Of a stretch of DNA of 31,807 nt, positions 16,536 through 25,453 are shown piece after piece (positions within the stretch are counted from its first letter, which is position 1; the number at the start of each line of letters is the position of its first letter). The stretch lies in NCBI GenBank assembly GCA_964370835.1, contig CAYJLO010000027.1, positions 1 through 31,807 on the forward strand. The letters run 5' to 3'. Below the pieces are notes generated by a model. It saw only the letters and a list, made by a program, of their open reading frames with translations, did no database searches and had not been told where the DNA came from. The stretch comes from CAYJAD01 sp964370835. GTDB lineage: Bacteria > Desulfobacterota > Desulfovibrionia > Desulfovibrionales > Desulfovibrionaceae. Both the position numbers and the translations under genes were made by a program.

Positions 16536-17735
16536 ATGGAATTTATCGATCTAAAAGCACAACAAGCACGAATAAAAAATAGCATTGAGACACGTATCGC
16601 CCAAGTTTTAGAGCACGGGCAATACATCATGGGGCCTGAGGTTAAAGAACTGGAAAGACAACTTGCCGCCTTTACAGGTGCAAAACATTGCATAGGTTGC
16701 GCATCGGGCACCAATGCTCTAGAGCTTGTACTCAGTGCTTGGGGCGTGGGAGTTGGCGATGCTGTTTTTACCACCCCCCTATCATTCATCGCCACGGCTG
16801 AGGTCATAGCCAAAACAGGCGCCACACCCATATTTATCGATGTGAATCCACACACATGGAATATTGATAGCGACACGTTGGAAGATGCCATTCTTGCCGT
16901 ACAAAAGAATGATGCCACAAAGTACCCCCTCCCTCACATTTGTAAAACAGCACAGCTAAAACCTCGCTGTATCATTACCGTGGATTTGTTTGGCAACCCT
17001 GCTGACTACGAAAACATTTTACGCATTGCGCAAAAATACAATCTCGCCGTCTTGGAAGATGGAGCTCAAAGCTTAGGGGGCAGTTACAAACAAGATAAGC
17101 TCTGTAACTGCGGCTGTCATGCAGCCACCACAAGCTTTTTCCCTGCCAAACCCTTGGGATGCTATGGCGATGGCGGTGCTGTTTTTACCAATGATGCAGA
17201 ACTTGCCCACGTGGTGGATTCTTTACGCTACCACGGACGCGTAGACGCCAAAAATAAAAATGAAAATATCCGCATTGGCTATAATGGGCGATTGGATACC
17301 ATGCAAGCGGCCATACTTCTGGCAAAGATGGAAATTTTTGAGGAAGAAATCTCCCTTCGGCAAAAGGTCGGCGACTTTTATACAGATTTTTTATTAAAAA
17401 ACGCCGCTAGCTACATTTCTCCCCAACAAGTGACCACGGGGGGCCAATCCATTTGGGCTCAGTACACAGTGTTCTTACCAAAAAATGTTCTACGCGCCGA
17501 AGTCATACAAAAACTTAAGGCAGAAAAAATCCCCACTGCCATTAACTACCCCATGGGCATGCATATGCAACCTTGTTTTGCCTATTTAGGGTATAAAGCT
17601 GAAGATTTTCCCAGGGCGCATGAGGCCAGCAAAAGAGCTCTCTCTCTCCCCATGCACCCCTATTTACTGCAAGAAACACAAGAATATATTCTACATAATC
17701 TTTTAAGAATCTGCCAAGACACGCAACAGCCATAA
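16536..17735 (+). CDS. wbpE: PLP-dependent UDP-3-keto-sugar aminotransferase WbpE
   Basis: A DegT/DnrJ/EryC1/StrS-family aminotransferase of 399 residues, the usual length. The PLP-binding lysine is Lys205 in FFPAKPLGCYGDGG; GCASGTNALEL binds the PLP phosphate and EDGAQSLG carries the Asp that contacts the PLP ring nitrogen. WbpE aminates UDP-3-keto-GlcNAcA with glutamate as donor. Its place between wbpB and wbpD (as in Pseudomonas O5 and Bordetella wlb loci) supports this role over other sugar aminotransferases. The start has GAGG six bases upstream, and the first residues MEFIDLKAQQ are typical of the family N-terminus. Cytoplasmic. Confidence 0.92.
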   Translation: MEFIDLKAQQARIKNSIETRIAQVLEHGQYIMGPEVKELERQLAAFTGAKHCIGCASGTNALELVLSAWGVGVGDAVFTTPLSFIATAEVIAKTGATPIFIDVNPHTWNIDSDTLEDAILAVQKNDATKYPLPHICKTAQLKPRCIITVDLFGNPADYENILRIAQKYNLAVLEDGAQSLGGSYKQDKLCNCGCHAATTSFFPAKPLGCYGDGGAVFTNDAELAHVVDSLRYHGRVDAKNKNENIRIGYNGRLDTMQAAILLAKMEIFEEEISLRQKVGDFYTDFLLKNAASYISPQQVTTGGQSIWAQYTVFLPKNVLRAEVIQKLKAEKIPTAINYPMGMHMQPCFAYLGYKAEDFPRAHEASKRALSLPMHPYLLQETQEYILHNLLRICQDTQQP

Positions 17736-17979
17736 GTGACGATTGACCTTGAACGACGAAATCATCACCATCAGGCCTACCCTCAGACAGACCTTTTGGA
17801 GCGGATATTTGGCAAATGATACATTGCAGTGAACAAAGGTAGCAATAAAGAAATATAGTATAGATGAGATGTAGCTTTGAGCCCCTTCGTTCTCTCATGA
17901 ATCCATGGAAATAAGATAAAAAACCATATGCACCTTGGGCCAAAGCACCATAGTTCAGGATATAAATAAGGAGGCCACC

Positions 17980-18558
17980 ATGTCAGACGAATATTTTGTA
18001 CACGAAAAAGCCTGCATTGACGATCACGTTACCATTGGAAAAGGTACACGAATTTGGCACTTTACACATATCCTTTCCCATACCACCATAGGAGAGCAAT
18101 GTAATATTGGCCAAAATGTCATGGCAGGCCCCAATGTAAGTATCGGTAACGGCTGTAAAATACAAAACAATGTCAGCGTATACCCCCATGTCACCCTAGA
18201 GGATTATGTATTTTGTGGGCCAAGCGTGGTTTTCACCAATGTTTACAATCCAAGGGCGCACATCAGTCGCATGCATGAAGCGCGTAAAACCTTGGTTCGT
18301 AAGGGTGCCACTTTAGGCGCCAATTGCACCATAGTCTGCGGTGTTACCATAGGAGAATACGCTTTCGTGGGTGCTGGAGCTGTTATTACTAAGGATGTCC
18401 CTGCCCATGCTTTGGTATACGGCAATCCTGCACGCATGCATGGCTATGTATGCCAATGCGGTGAAAAGCTAGAGGCCATGGCATGCTCCATTTGCGGTCT
18501 GCAATACATACAAAGTGAGCATGGCGTGCATCTTAACGAAGGCCCAAACACAGACTAG
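17980..18558 (+). CDS. wbpD: UDP-sugar N-acetyltransferase WbpD, left-handed beta-helix
   Basis: An acetyl-CoA-dependent acyltransferase of 192 residues that would N-acetylate the 3-amino group made by WbpE to give UDP-GlcNAc(3NAc)A. I chose the ATG at 17980, which has AAGGAGG a few bases upstream; an upstream TTG frame gives 15 unlikely extra residues. Hexapeptide repeats such as VTIGKG, CNIGQN, VSIGNG and VTIGEY run from about residue 15 to 145, with GNPAR closing the helix. A small Cys-rich tail (CQCGEKL...CSIC, about 154-172) looks like a zinc knuckle, common in WbpD relatives outside Pseudomonas. The gap after wbpE is 244 bases with no evident gene. Confidence 0.92.
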   Translation: MSDEYFVHEKACIDDHVTIGKGTRIWHFTHILSHTTIGEQCNIGQNVMAGPNVSIGNGCKIQNNVSVYPHVTLEDYVFCGPSVVFTNVYNPRAHISRMHEARKTLVRKGATLGANCTIVCGVTIGEYAFVGAGAVITKDVPAHALVYGNPARMHGYVCQCGEKLEAMACSICGLQYIQSEHGVHLNEGPNTD

Positions 18559-18595
18559 GCGTGCAAGTATTACAACAAAGCGCGCCCTGCGATAG

Positions 18596-18658
18596 CACCT
18601 TTTTTACACCCACATGGAAGGAAGTACAGCTTAAATATTTTCATGATGTAAAAAGGTG
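18596..18658. repeat. Inverted repeat between convergent wbpD and rfbC
   Basis: CACCTTTTTTACA (18596-18608) and TGTAAAAAGGTG (18647-18658) pair over 12 bases with one bulged T; the loop is about 38 bases. Position suggests a shared end-of-transcript structure for the two convergent operons. Confidence 0.4.
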
Positions 18659-18725
18659 ACAAAGAAAAATAGCAACTCCCCCCACAAAGCACATCTTTCT
18701 TCATGAAAAGGCGCATTTTTTCCAC

Positions 18726-19253
18726 TTAGTCCCTGCAAAAAGGCTGCGCCTTGGCGTCTTTTTCTGACAAAACGGGATTTTCTACAGGCCACTCAATGCC
18801 CAATTGAGGCGAATTCCATGCATAGGTACCCTCATCATGGGGATCATAAAAGTCAGTTACTTTATAATTAAAGTGCGCCGTGGGGCTGGTCACCACAAAA
18901 CCATGGGCAAGCCCCGGTGGAACCCACAATTGCCAATGATTATCCTGTGTTAATTCTACGCCATACCATTTACCATAGGTGGGCGAATCTTTACGAATAT
19001 CCACCGCCACATCAAAAACAGCGCCCAAAGATACGGACACCAATTTGCCTTGTGGCTTGGTTTTTTGAAAATGCAAACCGCGCAAAATACCATGACTGGA
19101 GCAAGAGTGATTATCTTGCACAAAAGGCACATCTATACCCGCCTCGGCATAGCGTTTTTCTTGCCAGCTTTCCATAAAAAAACCTCTGGCATCACCAAAA
19201 ACTTTCGGTTTTATAAGAAGAACCCCTTCAATTGAAGTTGTTAGCACTTCCAT
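18726..19253 (-). CDS. rfbC: dTDP-4-dehydrorhamnose 3,5-epimerase
   Basis: RmlC cupin of 175 residues that epimerises dTDP-4-keto-6-deoxyglucose at C3 and C5. The catalytic His is His61 in RGLHFQ, preceded by QDNHS, and VDIRKDSPTYGKW is the usual cupin strand with the conserved Asp. The ATG at 19253 has AAAGGGG six bases upstream and lies one base past the rfbA stop, so the genes are translationally coupled. A longer frame to 19298 overlaps rfbA and is rejected. It is the last gene of rfbB-rfbA-rfbC. Confidence 0.94.
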   Translation of the reverse strand: MEVLTTSIEGVLLIKPKVFGDARGFFMESWQEKRYAEAGIDVPFVQDNHSCSSHGILRGLHFQKTKPQGKLVSVSLGAVFDVAVDIRKDSPTYGKWYGVELTQDNHWQLWVPPGLAHGFVVTSPTAHFNYKVTDFYDPHDEGTYAWNSPQLGIEWPVENPVLSEKDAKAQPFCRD

Positions 19254-19254
19254 A

Positions 19255-20142
19255 TTATGCCCCTTTGCTTCCGTCTGCCAATTCCAGCAAATATTCACCG
19301 TAGGCGGATTTCTTTAAAGCCACACCGCAAGCACGCAACTGGTCATTATCCATAAAACCCTTACGCCACGCGATTTCTTCGGGACATGCCACATACAGAC
19401 CCTGTCTGGTTTGCATGGCCTGCACATAAGAAGAAGCCGCCAAGAGCGAGTCATGCGTTCCCGTATCGAGCCAAGCAATGCCTCGTCCCATGAGCTCCAC
19501 CTGCAAGTCTCCGCGTTGTAAATAGGCATTATTCACGTCGGTGATTTCCAGCTCGCCGCGCGCAGATGGCTTTATGGAAGCGGCAATATCCACCACATCT
19601 GCATCATAAAAATATAATCCCGTCACCGCATAGTTAGAGCGCGGCGTCTTGGGTTTTTCTTCTATGCTTATGGCCTGCTGAAATTCATTGAATTCCACCA
19701 CGCCGTAACGCTCAGGATCACTCACATGATAGCCAAACACTGTGGCTCCACGCTCTTGTATGGAGGCATTATGCAACAGCGTATCCAAATTATGCCCGAA
19801 AAAGATATTGTCACCCAGTACCAAGCAGGAAGGATGCCCTTCTATATAAGGTCTTGCCAATAAAAAGGCTTGAGCCAATCCATCGGGGGAAGGCTGTACT
19901 ATATAGCGAAAAGTGCAACCCCACTTTTGCCCATCGCCAAGTAATTCTTGAAAAAGCGGCAAATGCTCTGGCGTGGAAATGATGCTAATGTCCCGTATAC
20001 CCGCCTGCAACAAAATGCTTAGCGGATAGTAAATCATGGGTTTATCATAAATGGGCATGAGCTGCTTACTAATGCTTAAGGTCAGCGGGTGCAAGCGCGT
20101 ACCGGAGCCGCCGGCCAAAATAATACCTTTACGTTCTTTCAT
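19255..20142 (-). CDS. rfbA: Glucose-1-phosphate thymidylyltransferase
   Basis: RmlA of 295 residues, which makes dTDP-glucose from Glc-1-P and dTTP. The nucleotide loop LAGGSGTRLHPLT lies near the N-terminus (10-22), followed by SKQLMPIYDKPMIYY, then LVLGDNIFFG and SIEEKPKTPRSNYAVTG, all characteristic. Length matches the family. It starts 10 bases after rfbB and ends next to rfbC. Cytoplasmic. Confidence 0.96.
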   Translation of the reverse strand: MKERKGIILAGGSGTRLHPLTLSISKQLMPIYDKPMIYYPLSILLQAGIRDISIISTPEHLPLFQELLGDGQKWGCTFRYIVQPSPDGLAQAFLLARPYIEGHPSCLVLGDNIFFGHNLDTLLHNASIQERGATVFGYHVSDPERYGVVEFNEFQQAISIEEKPKTPRSNYAVTGLYFYDADVVDIAASIKPSARGELEITDVNNAYLQRGDLQVELMGRGIAWLDTGTHDSLLAASSYVQAMQTRQGLYVACPEEIAWRKGFMDNDQLRACGVALKKSAYGEYLLELADGSKGA

Positions 20143-20152
20143 GACACCTCAC

Positions 20153-21214
20153 CTAGCGGCTTATATAGTTTTTTTGCAGCCAATCCTGATACGCACCGCT
20201 ACGAGCTCTGGTGACCCATTCTTGATTTTCCAAATACCAGCGCACCGTTTCCAAAATACCTTCATCAAATGCATGCGCAGGCACCCAGCCAAGCTCTTGC
20301 TCCATGCGAGAACAATCTATGGCATATCGAAAATCATGCCCAGGGCGATCACTCACATGGGTAATCAAATCTGCATATTTCCCATGACTGCGTGGCACAA
20401 AATTATCCAAGGCTTCACAAATGGTTTTCACCACATGCATATTGGTCAGTTCGGCGCGCCCTCCAATATTATAGGTGCGCCCCACCTCACCCTTTTGCAA
20501 AACCTGCTCAATGGCCGCACAATGATCTTCCACATGTAACCAGTCACGAATATTTTCACCCTTTCCATAAATGGGTAAGGCTTTTCCATCAAGGGCATTG
20601 CAAATTACCAAGGGAATAAGCTTTTCGGGAAATTGGCGCGGCCCATAATTGTTGGAGCAATTGGTAATGAGAATGGGAAAGCCATAGGTTTCATGAAAAG
20701 AGCGCACCAAGTGATCACTGGCAGCCTTCGAAGCCGAATACGGACTATTGGGCGCGTAAGGAGTGTCTTCAGTGAAGGGAGCATCATCAAGCCCCAAAGT
20801 GCCAAAAACCTCATCGGTAGAAACGTGTAAAAAACGAAAAGTTTCCTTTTTCACTCCATCTAATCCCTGCCAATAACGCAAGGCCACGCGTAAAAGCACG
20901 CATGTGCTCAATACATTGGTACGCACAAAGGCATCGGGATCTAAAATGGAACGATCCACATGGGATTCTGCCGCAAAATTAATGATGGCATCGGGGGCAT
21001 GATTTTGTAACACATGAGCCATGAGCTCTTCATTACCCATATCCGCATGCACAAAAATATGATCAGCATCTTGAACAAGAGGCTCTAAATTATCCATATT
21101 TCCTGCGTAGGTGAGCTTATCCACATTGACAACGCGCACCCCTTGCCGACGGCTTTGCAATACATAACAAGAACCAATAAAACCTGCTCCACCCGTCACC
21201 AAATAACATGCCAT
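20153..21214 (-). CDS. rfbB: dTDP-glucose 4,6-dehydratase
   Basis: RmlB of 353 residues, an extended SDR. NAD-binding TGGAGFIGS (7-15), FAAESHVDRS, catalytic STDEVFG and YSASKAASDHL (YxxxK) are all present. I place the start at the ATG 21214, with an AAAGAGAG site upstream, rather than the 13-residue longer frame. The second step of the dTDP-L-rhamnose pathway. It leads the rfbBAC operon; rfbD, needed for the last reduction, is not in the window. Confidence 0.95.
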   Translation of the reverse strand: MACYLVTGGAGFIGSCYVLQSRRQGVRVVNVDKLTYAGNMDNLEPLVQDADHIFVHADMGNEELMAHVLQNHAPDAIINFAAESHVDRSILDPDAFVRTNVLSTCVLLRVALRYWQGLDGVKKETFRFLHVSTDEVFGTLGLDDAPFTEDTPYAPNSPYSASKAASDHLVRSFHETYGFPILITNCSNNYGPRQFPEKLIPLVICNALDGKALPIYGKGENIRDWLHVEDHCAAIEQVLQKGEVGRTYNIGGRAELTNMHVVKTICEALDNFVPRSHGKYADLITHVSDRPGHDFRYAIDCSRMEQELGWVPAHAFDEGILETVRWYLENQEWVTRARSGAYQDWLQKNYISR

Positions 21215-21468
21215 ACTCAACTCTCTTTGGACAAAATATATTTCATTATACATGCGTTAAACGCAAACAGCTCACACATAAAATACCATATAAAACTATG
21301 AAATATACCTATATAAGCTTGAAAAGTAAAAGTCCAGTAAAGACCTTTTATCACCACAAGTGAGTAAACACATATTGACTCCTCACAGGGCTAGTGCTAT
21401 GAGCATTTGTTGAACGCAAGAACTCAAATTCTTCATATGGCGTTTTTTAAGCTTCAAAAAAAACTTTT

Positions 21469-21474
21469 TATAAT
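21469..21474 (+). promoter_or_regulatory. Consensus -10 box upstream of wbpP
   Basis: A perfect TATAAT lies 24 bases before the wbpP ATG; the -35 position holds only a weak TTTAAG. The preceding stretch has T6 and A8 runs flanking AAGCTT, which could bend DNA or form an operator. It belongs to the 284-base divergent region between rfbB and wbpP. Confidence 0.4.
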
Positions 21475-21498
21475 CACAACTTAGCTTACGAGGTCAGC

Positions 21499-22524
21499 AT
21501 GCAAGCGTATACCAAGGCTCTAGAAGAAATAACAAAAACTCCCCGCACTTGGCTTATCACTGGCGTGGCTGGCTTTATCGGCTCCAATTTACTAGAAAAA
21601 CTCTTATTGGAAAAGCAAACGGTTGTGGGTTTAGACAATTTTATCCGCGGCTATCAAGAAAATTTAGACCTGGTGGAAAAAGCCGTAGGTCCAGAGCTTT
21701 GGAAAAATTTTACCTTCATTGAGGGTGACATTCGCGACCTTGAAGCTTGCCATAAGGCCTGCGCCGGTGTGGACTACGTTTTACATCAAGCGGCTTTGGG
21801 CTCTGTACCTTTTTCTTTGCAAGACCCCATCATGACCAATTCTTGCAATATTGACGGTTTTTTAAATATGTTGGTGGCAGCCCGTGATGCCAAAGTAAAA
21901 AGCTTTGTGTATGCGGCATCTTCCTCCACCTATGGCAGTGAGCCCACCTTACCCAAGCAAGAAGACCGCATCGGCCTGCCTCTTTCGCCCTATGCCGTGA
22001 CTAAATATGTGAATGAACTCTATGCCACGGTCTTTGCCAATAGCTATGGCATGACCACCATGGGCTTGCGTTATTTCAATGTATTTGGCAAACGCCAAGA
22101 CCCCAAAGGTGCCTATGCCGCCGTTATCCCCCTTTGGTACGCCGCCCTCTTGCAAGGCGAAGATGTGTATATCAATGGTGATGGCGAAACTTCGCGCGAT
22201 TTTTGCTACATCGACAATGTGGTGCAAATGAATATTTTAGCGGCCTTAGCCCAGGGCGAAGCTCGCAATAAAGTGTATAACGTGGCCTTTGGCGGTAGAA
22301 CCACCCTCAACGACTTGTATAAAATCATTCAAACAGAAGTACTGCCACACACACCGGAAGCCGCACAAAAAACGCCTGTGTACCGCGACTTTAGACAAGG
22401 CGATGTGCGCCACTCACAAGCGGATATTAGCCGCGCTCAAGAGTTGCTTGGATACGATCCACAATTTGACGTCCACGAAGGCCTTAAACTGGCCGGTCAG
22501 TGGTACGCAAGTCTGGTAAAATAA
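21499..22524 (+). CDS. wbpP: UDP-N-acetylglucosamine 4-epimerase WbpP/TviC type
   Basis: An extended SDR of 341 residues that closely follows the Pseudomonas WbpP sequence: RTWLITGVAGFIGSNLLE, YVLHQAALGSVP, SFVYAASSSTYG, SPYAVTKYVNELYA (catalytic Tyr and Lys), GLRYFNVFGKRQDP, YINGDGETSRDFCYI and YRDFRQGDVRHS. It interconverts UDP-GlcNAc and UDP-GalNAc, or the uronic acids in the TviC variant, in the cytoplasm. A GAGG site precedes the ATG. It is divergent from rfbBAC and heads a plus-strand run into the flippase-like and GNAT genes, so it may supply a GalNAc-type donor to that group. Confidence 0.93.
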   Translation: MQAYTKALEEITKTPRTWLITGVAGFIGSNLLEKLLLEKQTVVGLDNFIRGYQENLDLVEKAVGPELWKNFTFIEGDIRDLEACHKACAGVDYVLHQAALGSVPFSLQDPIMTNSCNIDGFLNMLVAARDAKVKSFVYAASSSTYGSEPTLPKQEDRIGLPLSPYAVTKYVNELYATVFANSYGMTTMGLRYFNVFGKRQDPKGAYAAVIPLWYAALLQGEDVYINGDGETSRDFCYIDNVVQMNILAALAQGEARNKVYNVAFGGRTTLNDLYKIIQTEVLPHTPEAAQKTPVYRDFRQGDVRHSQADISRAQELLGYDPQFDVHEGLKLAGQWYASLVK

Positions 22525-22579
22525 TCTTTGGCTCGCAGTGAAACCATATATCCCTGCGAGCCATAAAAATTCTTTCCAT

Positions 22580-23593
22580 ATGCAAAAAACACAATTTATA
22601 CAGAATGTCAGCATGGGCATGGGCATGAGCATAGGCACTGCGCTTATGCTATACTTCATCCTAAGTCTTGACTGGCAGCATTTCACCTCCATTGTGTACA
22701 CTTTACAGTGGGGCCCCTTGGCTTCAGCCGCTGTACTCTGTGTTTTTTCAAGTTTTTTTCGCGCCTTACGTTTGGAATTATTATTAAGACCCCATGGTGA
22801 AAGTTCGTCTCACATGCCCTATGGCACCAGAGTATTTCACTGTTTACATGGTGTCTTCATTGGTAGTTTTGGCAATTTTGTCTTTCCTGCTCGAGCCGGC
22901 GAAGTATTACGCATGATGCACACACAAAAAAAACTTTCCATAGCCTTACCCAATGCCCTCACCATGTGCATGGTGGACAGGCTCTTTGATGTGTGGAGTC
23001 TTTTTATCTTGGGCAGTCTTTTGTTAAGCTCCATGTTTAGCCACATGACATCGCTTTTCACCATATGCGCCTCTTTATTGGGGGTTACCGGCATAAGCAT
23101 TGCCGCGCTCTGTTTAGCTTTTTTTCACCCCACACAAATGTACAACCTCGGCGCTTTCTTCCTGCGCTTTTTACCCAAAAGCATTGAGGCAAAGCTTCAA
23201 AAATTCCTACACCAATCCTTGCTTTCTTTGCAAAAAATTGGATGCTTACCAACATTGCTCTTGGCTTTATTCTACTCCCTCTGCACTTTTGGCGTCTCCA
23301 CCCTCATGTGCTGGGAGCTTTTCACCGCTTTTGGCTGGGAACTCCCCCTCACAGCGGCCCTTATGATGAAACTTTGCTTAAGCTTTGCCGGTAGCCTTCC
23401 CTCGGCACCCGGCTTTGTGGGGCTCTATCAAGCGGCGGCTGTTTTTGCCTTGGCTCCCTTTCAAATGGGCCCCGAGCAAGGCTTTGCCTACGCCCTTGTA
23501 TTACAAATACTTTCCTTCTCCCTGTATTTTGTCTTGGGCAGCAGTGGCTTTTGGGCGTTACGCAAAAAACACCCCCATTTGACTAAAGCTTAA
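22580..23593 (+). CDS. UPF0104/LPG_synthase_TM (YbhN/AglD-like) flippase-type membrane protein
   Basis: A protein of about 337 residues with seven to eight membrane helices. Signatures of the lysylphosphatidylglycerol-synthase TM family are RALRLELLL, GSFGNFVFPARAGEVLR, VDRLFDVWSL and SLPSAPGFVGLYQAA. In MprF this domain flips aminoacyl-lipids; the stand-alone forms YbhN and AglD are linked to lipid or glycan handling. Two starts are possible, GTG 22538 (13 bases after wbpP) and ATG 22580; neither has a good ribosome site, and I prefer the ATG because the first helix then begins soon after it. The next gene encodes a GNAT-like protein, echoing the two halves of MprF. Confidence 0.82.
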   Translation: MQKTQFIQNVSMGMGMSIGTALMLYFILSLDWQHFTSIVYTLQWGPLASAAVLCVFSSFFRALRLELLLRPHGESSSHMPYGTRVFHCLHGVFIGSFGNFVFPARAGEVLRMMHTQKKLSIALPNALTMCMVDRLFDVWSLFILGSLLLSSMFSHMTSLFTICASLLGVTGISIAALCLAFFHPTQMYNLGAFFLRFLPKSIEAKLQKFLHQSLLSLQKIGCLPTLLLALFYSLCTFGVSTLMCWELFTAFGWELPLTAALMMKLCLSFAGSLPSAPGFVGLYQAAAVFALAPFQMGPEQGFAYALVLQILSFSLYFVLGSSGFWALRKKHPHLTKA

Positions 23594-23650
23594 AAGACTT
23601 TCCTCCCACGGGCTTTTGCTGTAACCTAACACATGTTGGGGGAAAAGCCT

Positions 23651-25453
23651 ATGTTAAACACAACAGCTCTACTTACCACTGCCACCGTGCCTGAGCATTC
23701 AGTGCATTTTATGCAGGCCGTTTCTGGCGGAAAAGCCTTCGTGCAAAATGGCTATCTCTGCTTTGCCGCAGACGATTGGCTCACCATCATTGGCTACCCT
23801 TTACAAGGGCAAGCCCCCTACAATCATGATGATTTTCTTGAAGCCAAAAATCAAGCAGTACAGCGCACCCAAGCCACACAGTGCTTCGCCATGGCCGCAG
23901 AGCTGCCGCCAAGCTTACAAAAACATGTACAAGACAAGGATATCTTTTATACCCTCTCTGCGCAGGCTCCCATACCTAGTTCCCTACGGCGTGTGGTGCG
24001 CAAAGCCTCGCAAAACTTACACATAGAAGTGGGGCAAAGCTTTACCCCCGAACATCATCGCCTTTGGACAGAATTTTTGGGCCGTGCCAGCCTTGCCACA
24101 ACGGCTCCCATGTCTCCCATGGTTCGACAGCTTTTCCTTGCCACCCCCAAGGCCCTCACGCATCCTGAAACTAGCCTTGTTCTGCTCAATGCATTTGATC
24201 AGCATGACCGTCTCTGCGCTTGCCTTTTATTGGATGTAGCCCCCAAAGATTTTTGCTCCTATCTTTTGGGAGCTCACTCACGTTTGCACTATACCCCCCA
24301 CGCCGCCGATGCGCTTTTTGCGCGCATGCTCCACCTTGCGCAAGAAGAAGGGAAAAAATACATCCACTTAGGCCTTGGCGTACACGAAGGCATCACCCGC
24401 TTTAAGCGCAAATGGGGCGGTGTGCCCAGCCTCGGTTATGAGCTGGCCTCGTGGCAAGAACAAGCCACATCCCAGCTTGGAACAGATGTGCAACATTTAT
24501 TCACCACCTTGGTGAAGGGGCCAACCCATCTACAAGACTCATACAGCTCTGCCCATCAAGACATCACTGCTTTCATGGGTAAATCCAAGCGACAAATCCA
24601 AGCCTCGCTACCGGAGCAACGCCCCTATGCCATGGTCTGGCGTGTGCAAAAAGGAGATAAAATTTCATGGATTGGAGGGTCTGCCCATTTCTTTTGTTAT
24701 TCTTTTGAACGTTCCTTCCGTCAGCTTTTTTCACAAGTGGATACGGTATTGTTCGAAGGGCCACTGGATGCAGAAGCCTTGCGCGTGGTGGAAGCAGAAG
24801 GGAAAAGACTTACCCCCGAGCAACAGCCCCTCTTGCCCCTTTTGCAGGAAGAGGACATACAACTTTTGGAACGCGTGGTGCGCGGTCCCGAAGGTTGGTG
24901 GGCGCGTTTACTCAATACACAAGCCCAGCGTCGTGTGGATGTGCGTTGGTATTTAGCCCATTCACGCCCATGGACGGCACTATTCACCCTCTGGACCGGA
25001 TTTTTGGAGCGCAAAGGATGGCAACAATCGGTGGATTTGGAAGCATGGTACTTGGCCCATGAAATGGGAAAGCAAGTGGTGGCCATGGAAAGCCTAGAAG
25101 AACAACTGGCCTCACTCAATGCCGTTCCCCCCGAAAGGGTTGTGCGCTACTTTCGCAACTGTAAACAATGGGAAGGCATGATTACCAAAAATGTGCGCGC
25201 TTATTTACGAGGCGATTTACTGGGACTCATGGGCACCTCAGCAGAATTTCCCACCCGCACCCATACCATCATCAATGAAAGGGATGAACGCTTTCGTCGG
25301 CGCATGCGGCCTTTTTTGGAGCAAGGACGTGCCGCTGTCTTTGTGGGCACGGCGCATATGCTAAACTTACGCACCATGCTGGCACAAGATGGTTTCACCC
25401 TTACCCAAGAACAACCCACCTTTGCCCATAAAATACGAGCGTGGTTCGCATGA
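23651..25453 (+). CDS. Fusion of a GNAT-like (DUF2156/FemAB-type) domain and a TraB/GumN-type domain
   Basis: A 600-residue protein with two parts. Residues 1 to about 270 look like an acyltransferase of the GNAT/FemAB/DUF2156 type: an aliphatic N-terminal lobe and the closing motif LGLGVHEGITRFKRKWGG (about 238-255). From about 325 the sequence changes to a TraB/PrgY/GumN pattern: VWRVQKGDKISWIGGSAHFF with the conserved GxxH, VLFEGPLDAE, a mid-region R-N segment, and a C-terminal FVGTAHMLNLRTML second H motif. TraB-family proteins are putative metal-dependent proteases. The ATG 23651 has GGGGGA eight bases upstream. The stop overlaps the next start (ATGA). I know of no established function for this fusion; domain calls come from motifs only. 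Confidence 0.7.
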   Translation: MLNTTALLTTATVPEHSVHFMQAVSGGKAFVQNGYLCFAADDWLTIIGYPLQGQAPYNHDDFLEAKNQAVQRTQATQCFAMAAELPPSLQKHVQDKDIFYTLSAQAPIPSSLRRVVRKASQNLHIEVGQSFTPEHHRLWTEFLGRASLATTAPMSPMVRQLFLATPKALTHPETSLVLLNAFDQHDRLCACLLLDVAPKDFCSYLLGAHSRLHYTPHAADALFARMLHLAQEEGKKYIHLGLGVHEGITRFKRKWGGVPSLGYELASWQEQATSQLGTDVQHLFTTLVKGPTHLQDSYSSAHQDITAFMGKSKRQIQASLPEQRPYAMVWRVQKGDKISWIGGSAHFFCYSFERSFRQLFSQVDTVLFEGPLDAEALRVVEAEGKRLTPEQQPLLPLLQEEDIQLLERVVRGPEGWWARLLNTQAQRRVDVRWYLAHSRPWTALFTLWTGFLERKGWQQSVDLEAWYLAHEMGKQVVAMESLEEQLASLNAVPPERVVRYFRNCKQWEGMITKNVRAYLRGDLLGLMGTSAEFPTRTHTIINERDERFRRRMRPFLEQGRAAVFVGTAHMLNLRTMLAQDGFTLTQEQPTFAHKIRAWFA

